Origin: a virus
IMG/VR virus record: IMGVR_UViG_3300030118_003764
Location: 1 to 34,025 of that record
DNA: 34,025 bases
Direction: 5' to 3' (one strand)
Shown here: positions 1 to 7,763 of the stretch, piece after piece
Layout: the number at the start of each line of letters is the position of its first letter
Position numbering within the stretch: position 1 is the stretch's first letter
Notes under the pieces: generated by a model
What the model saw: only the letters and a program-made list of their open reading frames with translations
Databases searched by the model: none
What the model was told of the DNA's origin: nothing
Position numbers and translations under genes: made by a program

Positions 1-230
1 TCGGCTATTTGTTGCTGACCTCCAATAGCACCCCTTGCCATAGCTCTTGCGGCCACAGTGTCAGGTGACTCTTCAGCTAATGTACGACCTGGAAAAAACT
101 GATCTGGACCTAACTGATAAAGATCCTCAGACCTTTGAAATAGTCTAGTTAAAGCCTGCTCTTGTGCTGGAAACGGCCTAGTTGTTGTTTCTTGTGTAGT
201 ACTACTACCACTGCCAAAAATGCTACCCAT
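1..230 (-). CDS. Virion protein, N-terminal part (truncated by window edge)
   Basis: The first 76 codons of a minus-strand gene; the 3' part lies beyond position 1. The start is ATG at 230, directly after the stop of the GNAT-like gene (ends at 232). The N-terminus is Gly/Ser-rich (MGSIFGSGSSTT), followed by an Ala/Gln/Arg-rich stretch with QEQALTRLFQRSEDLY, a composition common in internal virion or ejection proteins of podoviruses. It lies in the structural operon downstream of the tailspike. No catalytic motif is visible. The short partial frame at 33940-34025 could be the end of the same gene if the genome is circular, but the two pieces do not join in frame directly. Confidence 0.6.
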   Translation of the reverse strand, partial: MGSIFGSGSSTTQETTTRPFPAQEQALTRLFQRSEDLYQLGPDQFFPGRTLAEESPDTVAARAMARGAIGGQQQIA

Positions 231-231
231 T

Positions 232-657
232 TTATGCCTCGTATTTTTTTGTCATGACTGTGTATTTTTCTTCAAATTCTGGGAATAACTTTTTCCAGCC
301 TTTTCGTCCGCAAAACATTGTTTCTGTAGCACCTAAATCTTTTGCCCAATTTTCAACTTGATTCAACATTTTTCTGAAGTCTTTAAAAATTCTTGCGTCT
401 GATGCCCCTACAAAATTTATTTCTAAAATAGTTTTTTGCGGATTAACCTTTATTTTAGTTGCAGCACACATATCTATTCCTGCACTTTCACCAAATAAAA
501 CCCATAAATCATACTGTTTTAACATAATTAAATGATATAAGTCATTTATGTCTATACAACCTTCTGATCTAAGTATAGCTTTTTCAAGCAAAGGCGCACA
601 CAAAAACCACACCTTGTCTACATGTTCTGGTTCAATTTTAACCAGTTCTTGCTCCAT
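232..657 (-). CDS. GNAT-like phage protein
   Basis: A 141-residue protein. I take the ATG at 657 because GGAGG lies just upstream; an in-frame ATG at 684 would place that ribosome site inside the gene. The pattern fits small phage GNAT-fold proteins: an N-terminal helix around PEHVDKVWFLCAPLLEKAI, a strand containing YDLWVLFGESAGIDMCAATKI, then a central strand-helix (ILEINFVG, then FKDFRKMLNQVENWAKDLGA) and an end resembling the acetyl-CoA-fold C-terminus (GRKGWKKLFPEF). Such proteins are common among podovirus tail and ejection genes; their substrate is unknown. It sits between the tailspike and a virion protein gene. Family call from pattern only. Confidence 0.6.
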   Translation of the reverse strand: MEQELVKIEPEHVDKVWFLCAPLLEKAILRSEGCIDINDLYHLIMLKQYDLWVLFGESAGIDMCAATKIKVNPQKTILEINFVGASDARIFKDFRKMLNQVENWAKDLGATETMFCGRKGWKKLFPEFEEKYTVMTKKYEA

Positions 658-796
658 ACACCCTCCTGTATGAATGTTACACAATTTTTACTCAAGCGCT
701 TGATCTTCTAGCTGTAATCAATATCTGTATATTTTTTCTCCACAGTAGTCAAAACTTATTTTACATTCTAACTGTTGATGACTACAAGATATCTTT

Positions 797-2971
797 TTAC
801 TCCCATCGAACAGAAAAAGTATTTGTAGCAATGTTGTCTGACGAGTTGCTAAGTTTTTGCCTGAACTCTAAAGCTACATTTGAAGCTGTTAAATCTGCCG
901 CACAAAGCCCAAAAATAGTTGCAACCTGATCATTACAGGTTATTTGTGCGTATATTCTTTGGCTTGTTGCAGTGTTTATTTCAATATACCCATCTAAAAC
1001 CCACATACCAACAGTTGCAGAAGAAAATGCCGTTTCCTGTGTCCTTGCGTTGTTAAATTTAAAAGAAAAGATTTTTGTTCCATTTGTTCCTGTTATAGTG
1101 CCAGCCGCTGTAATTCTAATTCTGTCTCTTTTAAACGCAGAATCTTCTTGTATATTTACTTCGCCAGCTTTTCCTGAAGTCAAAATATTTGTAGTTGAAG
1201 TGGTTCCTGTATGATTATACGTTCCATTGAAATCTAATATATGGCCATCTTTATCAACTGAAGATTCATTTTCTAAAACTACAGGCTGTCCTGACAAATC
1301 CCTTCCATAATTACCCCAAGAAGTCACTTCTCTTGATTGAAAGCTAGAATCTTCAAGTATTACATTTTTAACCTTATCTGCTGTATTATTATGTGCAAAA
1401 TTTTTATTAGCAATTTTTTCTATATCAATGCTAGTGTCATTGCTTCCAGCAAAAGAAATATCTCCGCTAGCGGCACCATCCTTATCTGTTGTTACCCTAA
1501 AAGAGCTATCACTAAAAGATGTTTCCGAAACAAAATAAATTACATTGTTACTTATCCCTGTAGTATTGGTAATTCCGCCAAAATAAATTGGGTCTGCTAC
1601 TGATAGGTCATGGCTAGAACTTAAAATAGTATTTGCGCTAACATCCGTAGTGGCTGTAGAAGTAACATTATCATTCTTAAATACAACTGTAGCAACTTCA
1701 TGAGTTATATTTACATTTAAATCAAAAACATTATTATTAGAAATAATGTTATTGCTTGACCCTTCTACAGAAACGCAAGAATTATCGGCATTGAACACAG
1801 ATGTCAAAGCTGCATTACTGTTTGTTGGGTCTACTACACCATGCTTATATGATTGATTTCCATAAACTAAATGGCCACTCCCCGTTTGTATTCTTACCAC
1901 TCTCCAAGCTCCATGACCAATATTATTCGCAATAATAATGTTGTCACCTGTAGCTGTTACAGCTGTAGAAGTTGCTACAGCAGTAGTATTAAACCCTACG
2001 TTGTTAACTATTTGTGCATTAGATAAGAGCCTTTTTGTAGCTGCTCCAAACATACACCCAAAAAATTTATTATTGCTAATTATGCAAGATCCACCAGTTA
2101 TTGATCCGCTAGAAAGCCCTGACGCATATATACCAAGATCTCTATTACCAATAAATTCAGAATTACTAACTTCTATGTGAACTGATCCAGATACAAATAT
2201 TCCAGAGTCTCCACCTGCCGTTTTCCAAAATAAATCATTGGAAGCAATTGTATGTATGTTTTTTACAACAATTCGGGCGAATCCCGCTGTGGGAGTGCTA
2301 TCGACTGTAATTTCACCTCTTATTGACAATCCGTCACAAGTAGCAGAGCTACCTAAATTAGCTGGCGTATATTGACTGCTAAAAGGAACAACTGTACTAT
2401 TTTTTTGTCCAACTTGGTTAAATTTACCCCCAACCCAACTAACACTTAAATTTCTTGTAGTACTATAGTTTGTTGATGAAGCTTTAATTCTAATAACGTC
2501 ATTATCTAAATCTGTTCCAGCTTTAAAAATTGCATCTTCTGAGCAAATAACATTTAAGGATTTTGATATTGTTGCTGTTACACCTCCAGCATCTGCTCCA
2601 GCCGCAGCAACTAAATATATTCCAGAAGGCGCATATAAATCTCCACTACTTTCAAGCCAATTTTTTAAAGCAACAGTATCATCTGTTGTGCCATCACCTT
2701 TAGCCCCAAACATTTGAGGTGTTTTTAAAGTAGAAATTGGCAGCCATTTTGTGCTAGATGAATAATAAAAAAATGCTTCTTGATTGTCTCCAAACGTATT
2801 ATCAGTGTTTGTGCCATCACTGTAGCTTAAAGTGCCAGGTTGAACATTTAGAGGAGAAAATGATTGAGGTATAAAAAAAGCTTGAGTTTTTAAATCGTCG
2901 GTTTTTTGTTGTAATTGTCTTAGCTCTTCCTCAATCGCTATTCTATCGTAAATTTCTGGTAGGTCTGACAT
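797..2971 (-). CDS. Tailspike / receptor-binding protein, pectate-lyase-like beta-helix
   Basis: A 724-residue protein. Residues 1-30 form a short charged, coiled-coil-like head (IEEELRQLQQKTDDL) probably used for trimerisation or tail attachment. Near residues 86-105 is the hallmark entry motif of the pectate-lyase-3/tailspike fold (FGAKGDGTTDDTVALKNW). A long Asn/Ser/Thr/Val/Gly-rich region follows, typical of a right-handed parallel beta-helix (repeated short strands such as IVVKNIHTIASNDLF and SNNIISNNNVFDLNV), then a beta-rich C-terminal domain. Family knowledge: such spikes bind and often cleave host surface polysaccharide. The ATG follows the stop of the upstream gene directly (TAAATG), with GGTGAG upstream. 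No specific glycan can be inferred. Confidence 0.85.
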   Translation of the reverse strand: MSDLPEIYDRIAIEEELRQLQQKTDDLKTQAFFIPQSFSPLNVQPGTLSYSDGTNTDNTFGDNQEAFFYYSSSTKWLPISTLKTPQMFGAKGDGTTDDTVALKNWLESSGDLYAPSGIYLVAAAGADAGGVTATISKSLNVICSEDAIFKAGTDLDNDVIRIKASSTNYSTTRNLSVSWVGGKFNQVGQKNSTVVPFSSQYTPANLGSSATCDGLSIRGEITVDSTPTAGFARIVVKNIHTIASNDLFWKTAGGDSGIFVSGSVHIEVSNSEFIGNRDLGIYASGLSSGSITGGSCIISNNKFFGCMFGAATKRLLSNAQIVNNVGFNTTAVATSTAVTATGDNIIIANNIGHGAWRVVRIQTGSGHLVYGNQSYKHGVVDPTNSNAALTSVFNADNSCVSVEGSSNNIISNNNVFDLNVNITHEVATVVFKNDNVTSTATTDVSANTILSSSHDLSVADPIYFGGITNTTGISNNVIYFVSETSFSDSSFRVTTDKDGAASGDISFAGSNDTSIDIEKIANKNFAHNNTADKVKNVILEDSSFQSREVTSWGNYGRDLSGQPVVLENESSVDKDGHILDFNGTYNHTGTTSTTNILTSGKAGEVNIQEDSAFKRDRIRITAAGTITGTNGTKIFSFKFNNARTQETAFSSATVGMWVLDGYIEINTATSQRIYAQITCNDQVATIFGLCAADLTASNVALEFRQKLSNSSDNIATNTFSVRWE

Positions 2972-4810
2972 TTATCGCTCACCTTCAAATCTACCTTGAA
3001 TAACTAGATCGGATATTTCCCAATCATCTGATTCTCCATCACTTGCTATTTTGAGATGTAAATATCTTCCTGCTTTTCTAACAGGAAAGTTTTTAAATGT
3101 CTCATCTACTGTAAATTCTTCTGTAAAAGTTGGAGCTGCATTTATTGTATCGGTAGTCGCTAAACTAACTACTGGGCTTCCATTACCTACTTTACCAACT
3201 CTAAGCTGTGTAATTTCTTTAACTCTATCTGCATTGTTCAAATCATGTGCTTTTGTAGTAGCAAATGTGTTTGAGTTAGATAAATTTGCAACAGAACCTT
3301 CATCGAATAACTTTCTTGCACTTGCAGACAATGGCTCATTGAATACACCTCTTGGATGAAATTGTGTGACTGTGCTATCTCTCATCCCCCATTGGCCTGT
3401 TTTGTAATTAAAATAAACCTCTTTGTTCGGAGATATATCACCAATAGGAATAGCCCATACGACTTCGTTTTCTTTTGCATTATCAAAAGCTACTATTGTG
3501 CCCAAGCTGTTTGTAGAAACATTTTCTATAAAAAAGTTATTTATTCCGCTTTGTGTGCCTATCATTTTCACAGAAGCGCCATCAGTAACAAAAAAACCAT
3601 CCTTACAAAGACCATAGTTTTTACGACCTACTGACACAACAGAATGAGGTGATACTGCACCAACACCACTATCTAATGCTTTTTTGTAGCCAAATATATT
3701 TGGTAAGCCAACAAAAGAGACTAAAAACATTTGATTTTCTGTGTAAACCGCTAGACTGTTTCCTAGCTGTGTGACGCACATTATTTCACCAGTAGCTTCT
3801 CTGATCTGCAAATTACCTGCTGTGTTAGATGCAGAAGAATGCCAATCATCAATATTATCAGCACTACACCAAGAAAAAGAAGTTTTGTTATCACCTGCAC
3901 TTGTCGAGTAATTGAAAGCAAGTAAATGTGGGCCTTGTCTTTTGAATATCTTTACTTTGGTGTACGGAATGCTAGGCACACTAACTGTGCAAGTTAATCC
4001 GCTACCACTAGCAGATGCTGTACCGCCTGATAAAGCTGTAGCATTTGTATAATCGCCAGCGCCAAAGTCTGTAACCTCGACAGAAGTGACAGCACCAGCC
4101 GAAACACCAGTCACTTTTAAATCAACTGTATTACTGCCAACACTTGCAGTCATATTTGATATGGTTTCATTTATAACATAACCACTGCCTCCAGCATTAA
4201 TAAACACACCGCTTATTTCTCCAGTAGGTGTTTCGGAATCTGTGCCAAAGAATGTATTGAAGTTTATGTTATTCTTTTTGACAACTGCTTTGTGTCCGCC
4301 ACTTGCACCGACTACAAACGATCCGAAAGTTTCAAAAACCCAAGTCTCGGGTTTATTTACACCTTCATCCCATGTGGTAGAACCAGAGTCCCAAGTTGTT
4401 GACGCAGAGTCCCAAGTAGTGCCTGAAACAGATTCAACCAAAGTGTAACCTGTGCCTACAGTGTTAGTTTGGCCTTCTTTGAGTTGAAATGAAAAAATTT
4501 GATCTAAAGCGCCTACATAGGCAACTTTGTCATCAAACGCTGTGCCGCTAAATACATCGGAGTCGCTTCTTGTAACAACAGATTCTATGGTAGAAGTTAA
4601 GCCTCTTATTGGTTTACTTGTATCTGAACTAAAGTCAGCTTTTTCAGCACGACCTGCCTTTCTTTTAAGGCCGAATTCATTGTATTGAACGTTGTTTACT
4701 TCTGCCCACATAGGTATAGAGCGATCAAAAACATCTGGATACACACCAGTCTTAAGAAGATCAGAAAGGTCTAATTTAAAACCATTACTTTTGTCGGTTT
4801 CAAATGACAT
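2972..4810 (-). CDS. Tail nozzle / stabilisation-like structural protein
   Basis: A 612-residue beta-rich protein. I choose ATG 4810, which overlaps the upstream stop by one base (TAATG); an in-frame TTG at 4828 is less likely. The N-terminus (LSDLLKTGVYPDVFDRSIPMWAEVNNVQYNEFGLKRKAGRA) and the C-terminal half (VVSVGRKNYGLCKDGFFVTDG, EVVWAIPIGD, YFNYKTGQWGMRDS) look like the blade-type repeats of podovirus nozzle or stabilisation proteins that close the tail tube. Residues near 130-150 contain a short tandem repeat of STTWD units. Its place between the collar-like gene and the tailspike supports a role in the tail. It could also be a T7 gp12-type tail tube protein; the fold is inferred. Confidence 0.65.
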   Translation of the reverse strand: MSFETDKSNGFKLDLSDLLKTGVYPDVFDRSIPMWAEVNNVQYNEFGLKRKAGRAEKADFSSDTSKPIRGLTSTIESVVTRSDSDVFSGTAFDDKVAYVGALDQIFSFQLKEGQTNTVGTGYTLVESVSGTTWDSASTTWDSGSTTWDEGVNKPETWVFETFGSFVVGASGGHKAVVKKNNINFNTFFGTDSETPTGEISGVFINAGGSGYVINETISNMTASVGSNTVDLKVTGVSAGAVTSVEVTDFGAGDYTNATALSGGTASASGSGLTCTVSVPSIPYTKVKIFKRQGPHLLAFNYSTSAGDNKTSFSWCSADNIDDWHSSASNTAGNLQIREATGEIMCVTQLGNSLAVYTENQMFLVSFVGLPNIFGYKKALDSGVGAVSPHSVVSVGRKNYGLCKDGFFVTDGASVKMIGTQSGINNFFIENVSTNSLGTIVAFDNAKENEVVWAIPIGDISPNKEVYFNYKTGQWGMRDSTVTQFHPRGVFNEPLSASARKLFDEGSVANLSNSNTFATTKAHDLNNADRVKEITQLRVGKVGNGSPVVSLATTDTINAAPTFTEEFTVDETFKNFPVRKAGRYLHLKIASDGESDDWEISDLVIQGRFEGER

Positions 4811-5691
4811 TAGGCTGTTCGCTTCCAAAACCTAGTTACAATGTATGGATTAACAATACTGAAAGCAGTTGGGTCGCTCCCTACTACCGCTCTGTTAAGG
4901 GCAGTGTAGGCATCAACACCATCAAAACGAGATGCAGCAGGTATATCTTGTTCAGCAGCAGTTTCACTAAATGTTGCAGCACCAGAGCCTGCACTACCAG
5001 TATCTTCTATGTCAAACGCACGATCTCCAGTACCGCTGTTGTCACCTTTCATCCACTGATGGTTGTGCTTCATATTATCTTGACTTAATGTAGCTGTTTT
5101 CGCACCGCCAGTTTCTTCTGCTGTATCAAAATCCGTATCGGATGAGTCTATACCAAACATAGTTTTGCCCGCACCGTAAGCAGTCCAAGTCCCAAAAGTA
5201 ACACCTGTAAAAAAGTAATTTGCATCGCCAGGATTATCTGATTTTACAGTTGTTAAGATATGTCCTATTGGGTACATAGCGCCTAACATTAGTTTTACCA
5301 ATGTAGGTACGTCAGTACCGCTCAAAAGTCTGAAGTTAGTGCCATCGTAAATTAAGTCGCCTATTTGATTAAGACCAATTTCTCCAGCAACTAAAGCATC
5401 ACCATCTGCTCTTTTAATGACCTTTGCGTTAGATCCATCTACTGTAATAGTAGGATCTGCGCCAGTGTTAGCAGCGTTAAATTTAACTGTAACTCTAACA
5501 CCTGTTGCTAAAACTACCGCTGGAGAAAAAGTAGCTGTATAAGCTGTAGCACTACCACCAGTGGTCTGCATGCCCTCTGACATTCTGTAGTGTTCATTTA
5601 TTTCATTTTTAGCAAATGCAAAATTATCTCTAACACTTTGCGTTGTAGCAGAGCCTGCCGTTGGATTGGTATCAATTATTTGTGAACTCAT
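4810..5691 (-). CDS. Tail fibre / collar-domain structural protein (T4 gp10/gp12-like tip)
   Basis: A 293-residue protein. The N-terminus (SATTQSVRDNFAFAKNEINEHY) resembles short phage fibre attachment segments. Residues about 140-293 follow the phage tail-collar pattern: YPIGHILTTV, TFGTWTAYGAGKTMFGID, a TGGAKTATLSQDNMKHNHQW segment with His residues, and a terminal NPYIVTRFWKRTA like the 'NPPYI.WKRT' end of T4 baseplate proteins. Such domains are trimeric tips or baseplate parts. It overlaps its upstream neighbour by ATGA and its downstream neighbour by TAATG, so translation is probably coupled. Which tail part it forms cannot be told from sequence. Confidence 0.72.
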   Translation of the reverse strand: MSSQIIDTNPTAGSATTQSVRDNFAFAKNEINEHYRMSEGMQTTGGSATAYTATFSPAVVLATGVRVTVKFNAANTGADPTITVDGSNAKVIKRADGDALVAGEIGLNQIGDLIYDGTNFRLLSGTDVPTLVKLMLGAMYPIGHILTTVKSDNPGDANYFFTGVTFGTWTAYGAGKTMFGIDSSDTDFDTAEETGGAKTATLSQDNMKHNHQWMKGDNSGTGDRAFDIEDTGSAGSGAATFSETAAEQDIPAASRFDGVDAYTALNRAVVGSDPTAFSIVNPYIVTRFWKRTA

Positions 5692-6326
5692 GCTAAGGGC
5701 CCTCCATATTGAGTAATACTGTCGTCTTTTATTCTACCCAAGCCCAAAGTCCTAGTTGATTGTCTATTCATATCCATGATGGCATCTTCAAATTTTTGTT
5801 TGTATAAAGCTACTCTGTTATCGTCTTTTAAATACATATATGCGTACATCAATGATCCCATAAGAAGCGGATTGTAAACAGCGACGACTCCAGTTCCTTG
5901 AATATTAGTCGTATAATCTGCATCTTCATCTTTGAACTGAATTGTAAATACATCATTTTCAGCTATTTTTGGGCCGATGTATATTTCATTGCCAGCACCA
6001 GCAAAGACTGATGCTTCTCCACCATCGTTTTCAGCATATAATTTATACTCAGCAAACGTAACAGGTCTTAACTTTCTACCTTTAGAATCAGTAATTGATA
6101 TAATTCCATCAGCACCAGCATTATAAAAAAACTTTTGTGCTGAAGCTTCAGAACTTGAAATAGTTTTTATTTCTACTGTCATTTGATTTCTTGTATTAAG
6201 CTTCCTTTGCAGTTCGCCATTTGCTAATATTATTACATCAGTTATAACACTATCAGACAAATCTGGCCTATTTAACCAATCTTTGACAGCTGCTTTGAAT
6301 TCTGTGAAACTTGTTAATAACGACAT
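5688..6326 (-). CDS. Head-tail adaptor protein (SU10 adaptor-like)
   Basis: A 212-residue protein. The N-terminal helix pair (FTEFKAAVKDWLNRPDLSDSVITDVIILANGELQRKLNTR) and a later helical hairpin (NPLLMGSLMYAYMYLKDDNRVALYKQKFEDAIMDMNRQ) fit the phage adaptor family found in SU10-like and related podoviruses, which dock below the portal ring. A central beta-rich insert contains EIYIGPKIAENDVFTIQFK. Gene order (capsid, small basic proteins, adaptor, tail parts) fits. The start overlaps the upstream stop (TAATG at 6326) and the end overlaps the next gene (ATGA), indicating coupled translation. Confidence 0.75.
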   Translation of the reverse strand: MSLLTSFTEFKAAVKDWLNRPDLSDSVITDVIILANGELQRKLNTRNQMTVEIKTISSSEASAQKFFYNAGADGIISITDSKGRKLRPVTFAEYKLYAENDGGEASVFAGAGNEIYIGPKIAENDVFTIQFKDEDADYTTNIQGTGVVAVYNPLLMGSLMYAYMYLKDDNRVALYKQKFEDAIMDMNRQSTRTLGLGRIKDDSITQYGGPLA

Positions 6327-6649
6327 TACAATCTCGCTGTTGTTGTTTTCATATATGGGTAATGTGTTTCTATAAGCTTGAACACATACTTCCAGTCTAC
6401 ATTCCTACCAAGTATGTCTACACCATGATCATTTTTAATACGCATAACATCTGTCATAGATAAATCTAATACTTGGTGATAATCTTTTTTAGGATCATAT
6501 TTAATCCAGTCATTTGTAGCATTACGCTTACGTTTGTTGTCTTCTAATAACTTTGTAATATCTTGTTGATGATGCGTGTAAATTGTTCCATCATCATAGT
6601 GTATGTTCTCTGCAATACCATGTTTTTTTTCAAAGCTAATTTTTTCCAT
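6326..6649 (-). CDS. Conserved-looking hypothetical protein in head-tail cluster
   Basis: A 107-residue protein that I do not recognise as a named family. It is mixed-charge and Lys/Asp-rich, with KKHGIAENIHYDDGTIYTHHQQDITKLLEDNKRKRN in the first half and a helical second half (LSMTDVMRIKNDHGVDILGR, YVFKLIETHYPYMK). It overlaps the adaptor gene by one base (TAATG), so it is probably co-translated with it. Its position suggests a head-tail connection or assembly role; that is inference from context only. Confidence 0.7.
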   Translation of the reverse strand: MEKISFEKKHGIAENIHYDDGTIYTHHQQDITKLLEDNKRKRNATNDWIKYDPKKDYHQVLDLSMTDVMRIKNDHGVDILGRNVDWKYVFKLIETHYPYMKTTTARL

Positions 6650-6661
6650 ATCAACCCTCTA

Positions 6662-6967
6662 CTAACTCCACTTAATACGATCAGCCCAAAAAGCTGCTGA
6701 CATTTTACCCTTTGCTATATTTTTAGCGTGTCTTGCCTTAAATGATTTACGCTTAGCTTTATCTGCTGCACTTTCACCTTTTCTTGGTGGCTTTGTATCA
6801 GCACCTTGTTGACCGAAGCGAATAGTTTTTACTTTATCGCCCTCTTTTGCTACCACTATATGTGATTTAGTCGGATGATTAGGTGTGCGCTTTGGCTTGT
6901 TATAACCAGAAACGCCAGCCTTAGCCAGTCTCGAGTCTTTCTTTCTACTTACTCTTACTTTTGCCAC
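6662..6967 (-). CDS. Small basic phage protein, KSFKARHAKN family
   Basis: A 101-residue, strongly basic protein. I choose GTG at 6967, which gives VAKVRVSRKKDSRLAKAG, because the longer TTG frame (7036) would bury 92 bases in the upstream gene; with GTG the overlap is 23 bases. The sequence includes YNKPKRTPNHPTKSHIVVAKEG, IRFGQQGA and a C-terminal KRKSFKARHAKNIAKGKMSAAFWADRIKW. The last block is one I associate with small proteins conserved in many marine phages, function unknown. It is part of a run of tiny basic genes between capsid and adaptor. An internal ATG at 7003 is another possible start. Confidence 0.7.
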   Translation of the reverse strand: MAKVRVSRKKDSRLAKAGVSGYNKPKRTPNHPTKSHIVVAKEGDKVKTIRFGQQGADTKPPRKGESAADKAKRKSFKARHAKNIAKGKMSAAFWADRIKWS

Positions 6968-7202
6968 GCCTACCTGCCAATACTTTTTTCCAAAGATCCG
7001 CATCTGCCTTACGTGCGCCACCACTTCCTGACGCAAAAGACCTAGCCCGTGCTAAACCCCATGATGTAGGAGTTTGACCTGGCCTAGATCCTGATGAGTA
7101 AAATGCACCCTGTCCTCTTTTCATAACCTGCTTGAGAATACCAACAGGCACATTGTATTTTTTTGAATAGTTTTGCAGAGTTTTATCGCTTCCTTTTGCC
7201 AC
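6945..7202 (-). CDS. DUF5824-like small phage protein
   Basis: An 85-residue basic protein starting at GTG 7202, with GAGGG a few bases upstream; it overlaps the upstream gene by 20 bases. The order KYNVPVGILKQVMKRGQGAFYSSG, then RPGQTPTSWGLARARSFA, then a KADADLWKK tail, matches the DUF5824 pattern ('vyrRGlGA...SGsRPg...WA.aRv.SF') known in many phages and large DNA viruses. Its molecular function is unknown. The overlaps on both sides point to a translationally coupled cluster with the neighbouring basic proteins. Confidence 0.72.
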   Translation of the reverse strand: MAKGSDKTLQNYSKKYNVPVGILKQVMKRGQGAFYSSGSRPGQTPTSWGLARARSFASGSGGARKADADLWKKVLAGRRGKSKSK

Positions 7203-7380
7203 TTTTAGCCCTCAACTTAGCTATTCTATTCATTTCTGCTGGTGTCAATTTGCCTGCTCGGTACTTTTTAGCAGTAGATTTTATTTCCTTTTCTCTTTCT
7301 GCTTTATTTTTAGCACCTCTGACATACTTCTTAGGCACACCACCTTTTGTTTTAGCTACCCTTGCAAACTTACGCTTCAT
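7183..7380 (-). CDS. Small Lys/Arg-rich protein, DUF5872-like
   Basis: A 65-residue, extremely basic protein (about one third Lys/Arg). The centre, GGVPKKYVRGAKNKAEREKEIKSTAKKYRAGKLTPAEMNRIAKLR, resembles DUF5872-type sequences that combine a basic arm with a 'y..G.lspaEm..iaklR' helix; that match is from memory and moderate. The ATG overlaps the upstream stop by four bases (ATGA at 7377-7380) and the end overlaps the next gene by 20 bases. The charge suggests nucleic-acid binding; whether it enters the virion is unknown. Confidence 0.65.
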   Translation of the reverse strand: MKRKFARVAKTKGGVPKKYVRGAKNKAEREKEIKSTAKKYRAGKLTPAEMNRIAKLRAKSGKRKR

Positions 7381-7529
7381 TTGCCAACCTTTTTCATAGC
7401 TTTTTTATGCGCTGCTGTGAAGGTAGAGCCTTTCTTCATTTCTTTACGCATAAACGCCATGTGCTTAGCTGTGTGATGCTTTTTGTGTTTTGCTAAAGTA
7501 TCTTTTTGCCTTTTTGTTAGATCAGGCAT
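7377..7529 (-). CDS. 50-residue Lys/His-rich phage protein
   Basis: A 50-residue protein that begins MPDLTKRQKDTLAKHKKHH, continues with AKHMAFMRKEMKKGSTF and ends AHKKAMKKVGK. The 'LTKRQ..L..HkkHHt.kHm..M...m..G.tF..AHk.AmkkvG' pattern is a small protein type I associate with many marine phages; function unknown. The ATG overlaps the upstream stop (TAATG) and its TGA overlaps the next ATG (ATGA), so it is fully embedded in a coupled gene chain, which supports it as real despite its size. Confidence 0.7.
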   Translation of the reverse strand: MPDLTKRQKDTLAKHKKHHTAKHMAFMRKEMKKGSTFTAAHKKAMKKVGK

Positions 7530-7624
7530 TATTTCTTCCTTTTTTTAGCTTTGCTAGCAATAATTTTTTTCTGCAAAAATTTTGGCAGAGTTTTCTGTTT
7601 TTTAGTAAGAGGTTTCTTTTTCAT
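7529..7624 (-). CDS. 31-residue Lys-rich micro-protein
   Basis: A 31-residue frame: MKKKPLTKKQKTLP, then KFLQKKIIASKAKKRKK. About half the residues are Lys/Arg. The start overlaps the previous stop (TAATG at 7624) and the stop overlaps the next start (TAATG at 7529). The precise stop-start chaining is the main evidence that it is translated. No family recognised; a DNA- or RNA-binding or capsid-lining role is only a guess from charge. Confidence 0.55.
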   Translation of the reverse strand: MKKKPLTKKQKTLPKFLQKKIIASKAKKRKK

Positions 7625-7710
7625 TACTTCTTACCTTTTTTTATTTTTTTCTTTTTCTTTTTATTACCCATTTTGTCTTTTGTTTTTTTATGACCAGTAT
7701 GATAAGGCAT
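7624..7710 (-). CDS. 28-residue Lys-rich micro-protein
   Basis: A 28-residue frame starting MPYHTGHKKTKDKMGN and ending in a nearly pure Lys tail. I take ATG 7710 because AGGAGAAAC lies just upstream; a longer frame to 7830 would run through the terminator hairpin into the capsid gene and is rejected. The stop forms TAATG with the next gene. It is the first gene after the terminator that follows the capsid gene. No family assigned. Confidence 0.55.
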   Translation of the reverse strand: MPYHTGHKKTKDKMGNKKKKKKIKKGKK

Positions 7711-7729
7711 GTGTTTCTCCTGATTGGGG

Positions 7730-7748
7730 AAAAGGGGGCAAAGCCCCC
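7730..7748 (-). terminator. Terminator-like hairpin downstream of the capsid gene
   Basis: A perfect 6-bp G/C stem (GGGGGC / GCCCCC at 7734-7748) with a 3-base loop, followed on the minus strand by TTTT (7733-7730) and more pyrimidines. It lies 15 bases after the capsid stop and before the micro-protein genes. It could partly terminate late transcription, so that capsid mRNA is made in excess of tail mRNA. Confidence 0.7.
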
Positions 7749-7763
7749 TAGTCCGTGTTACAT

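Noticed and set aside
726-785. TTGACT / TATACA promoter-like pair and a GTAGTCA / TGACTAC inverted repeat before the GNAT-like gene
   Set aside because: The spacer between the boxes is only 15 bases and the hairpin has no T-run in either direction; the support is too weak to list as a promoter or terminator.
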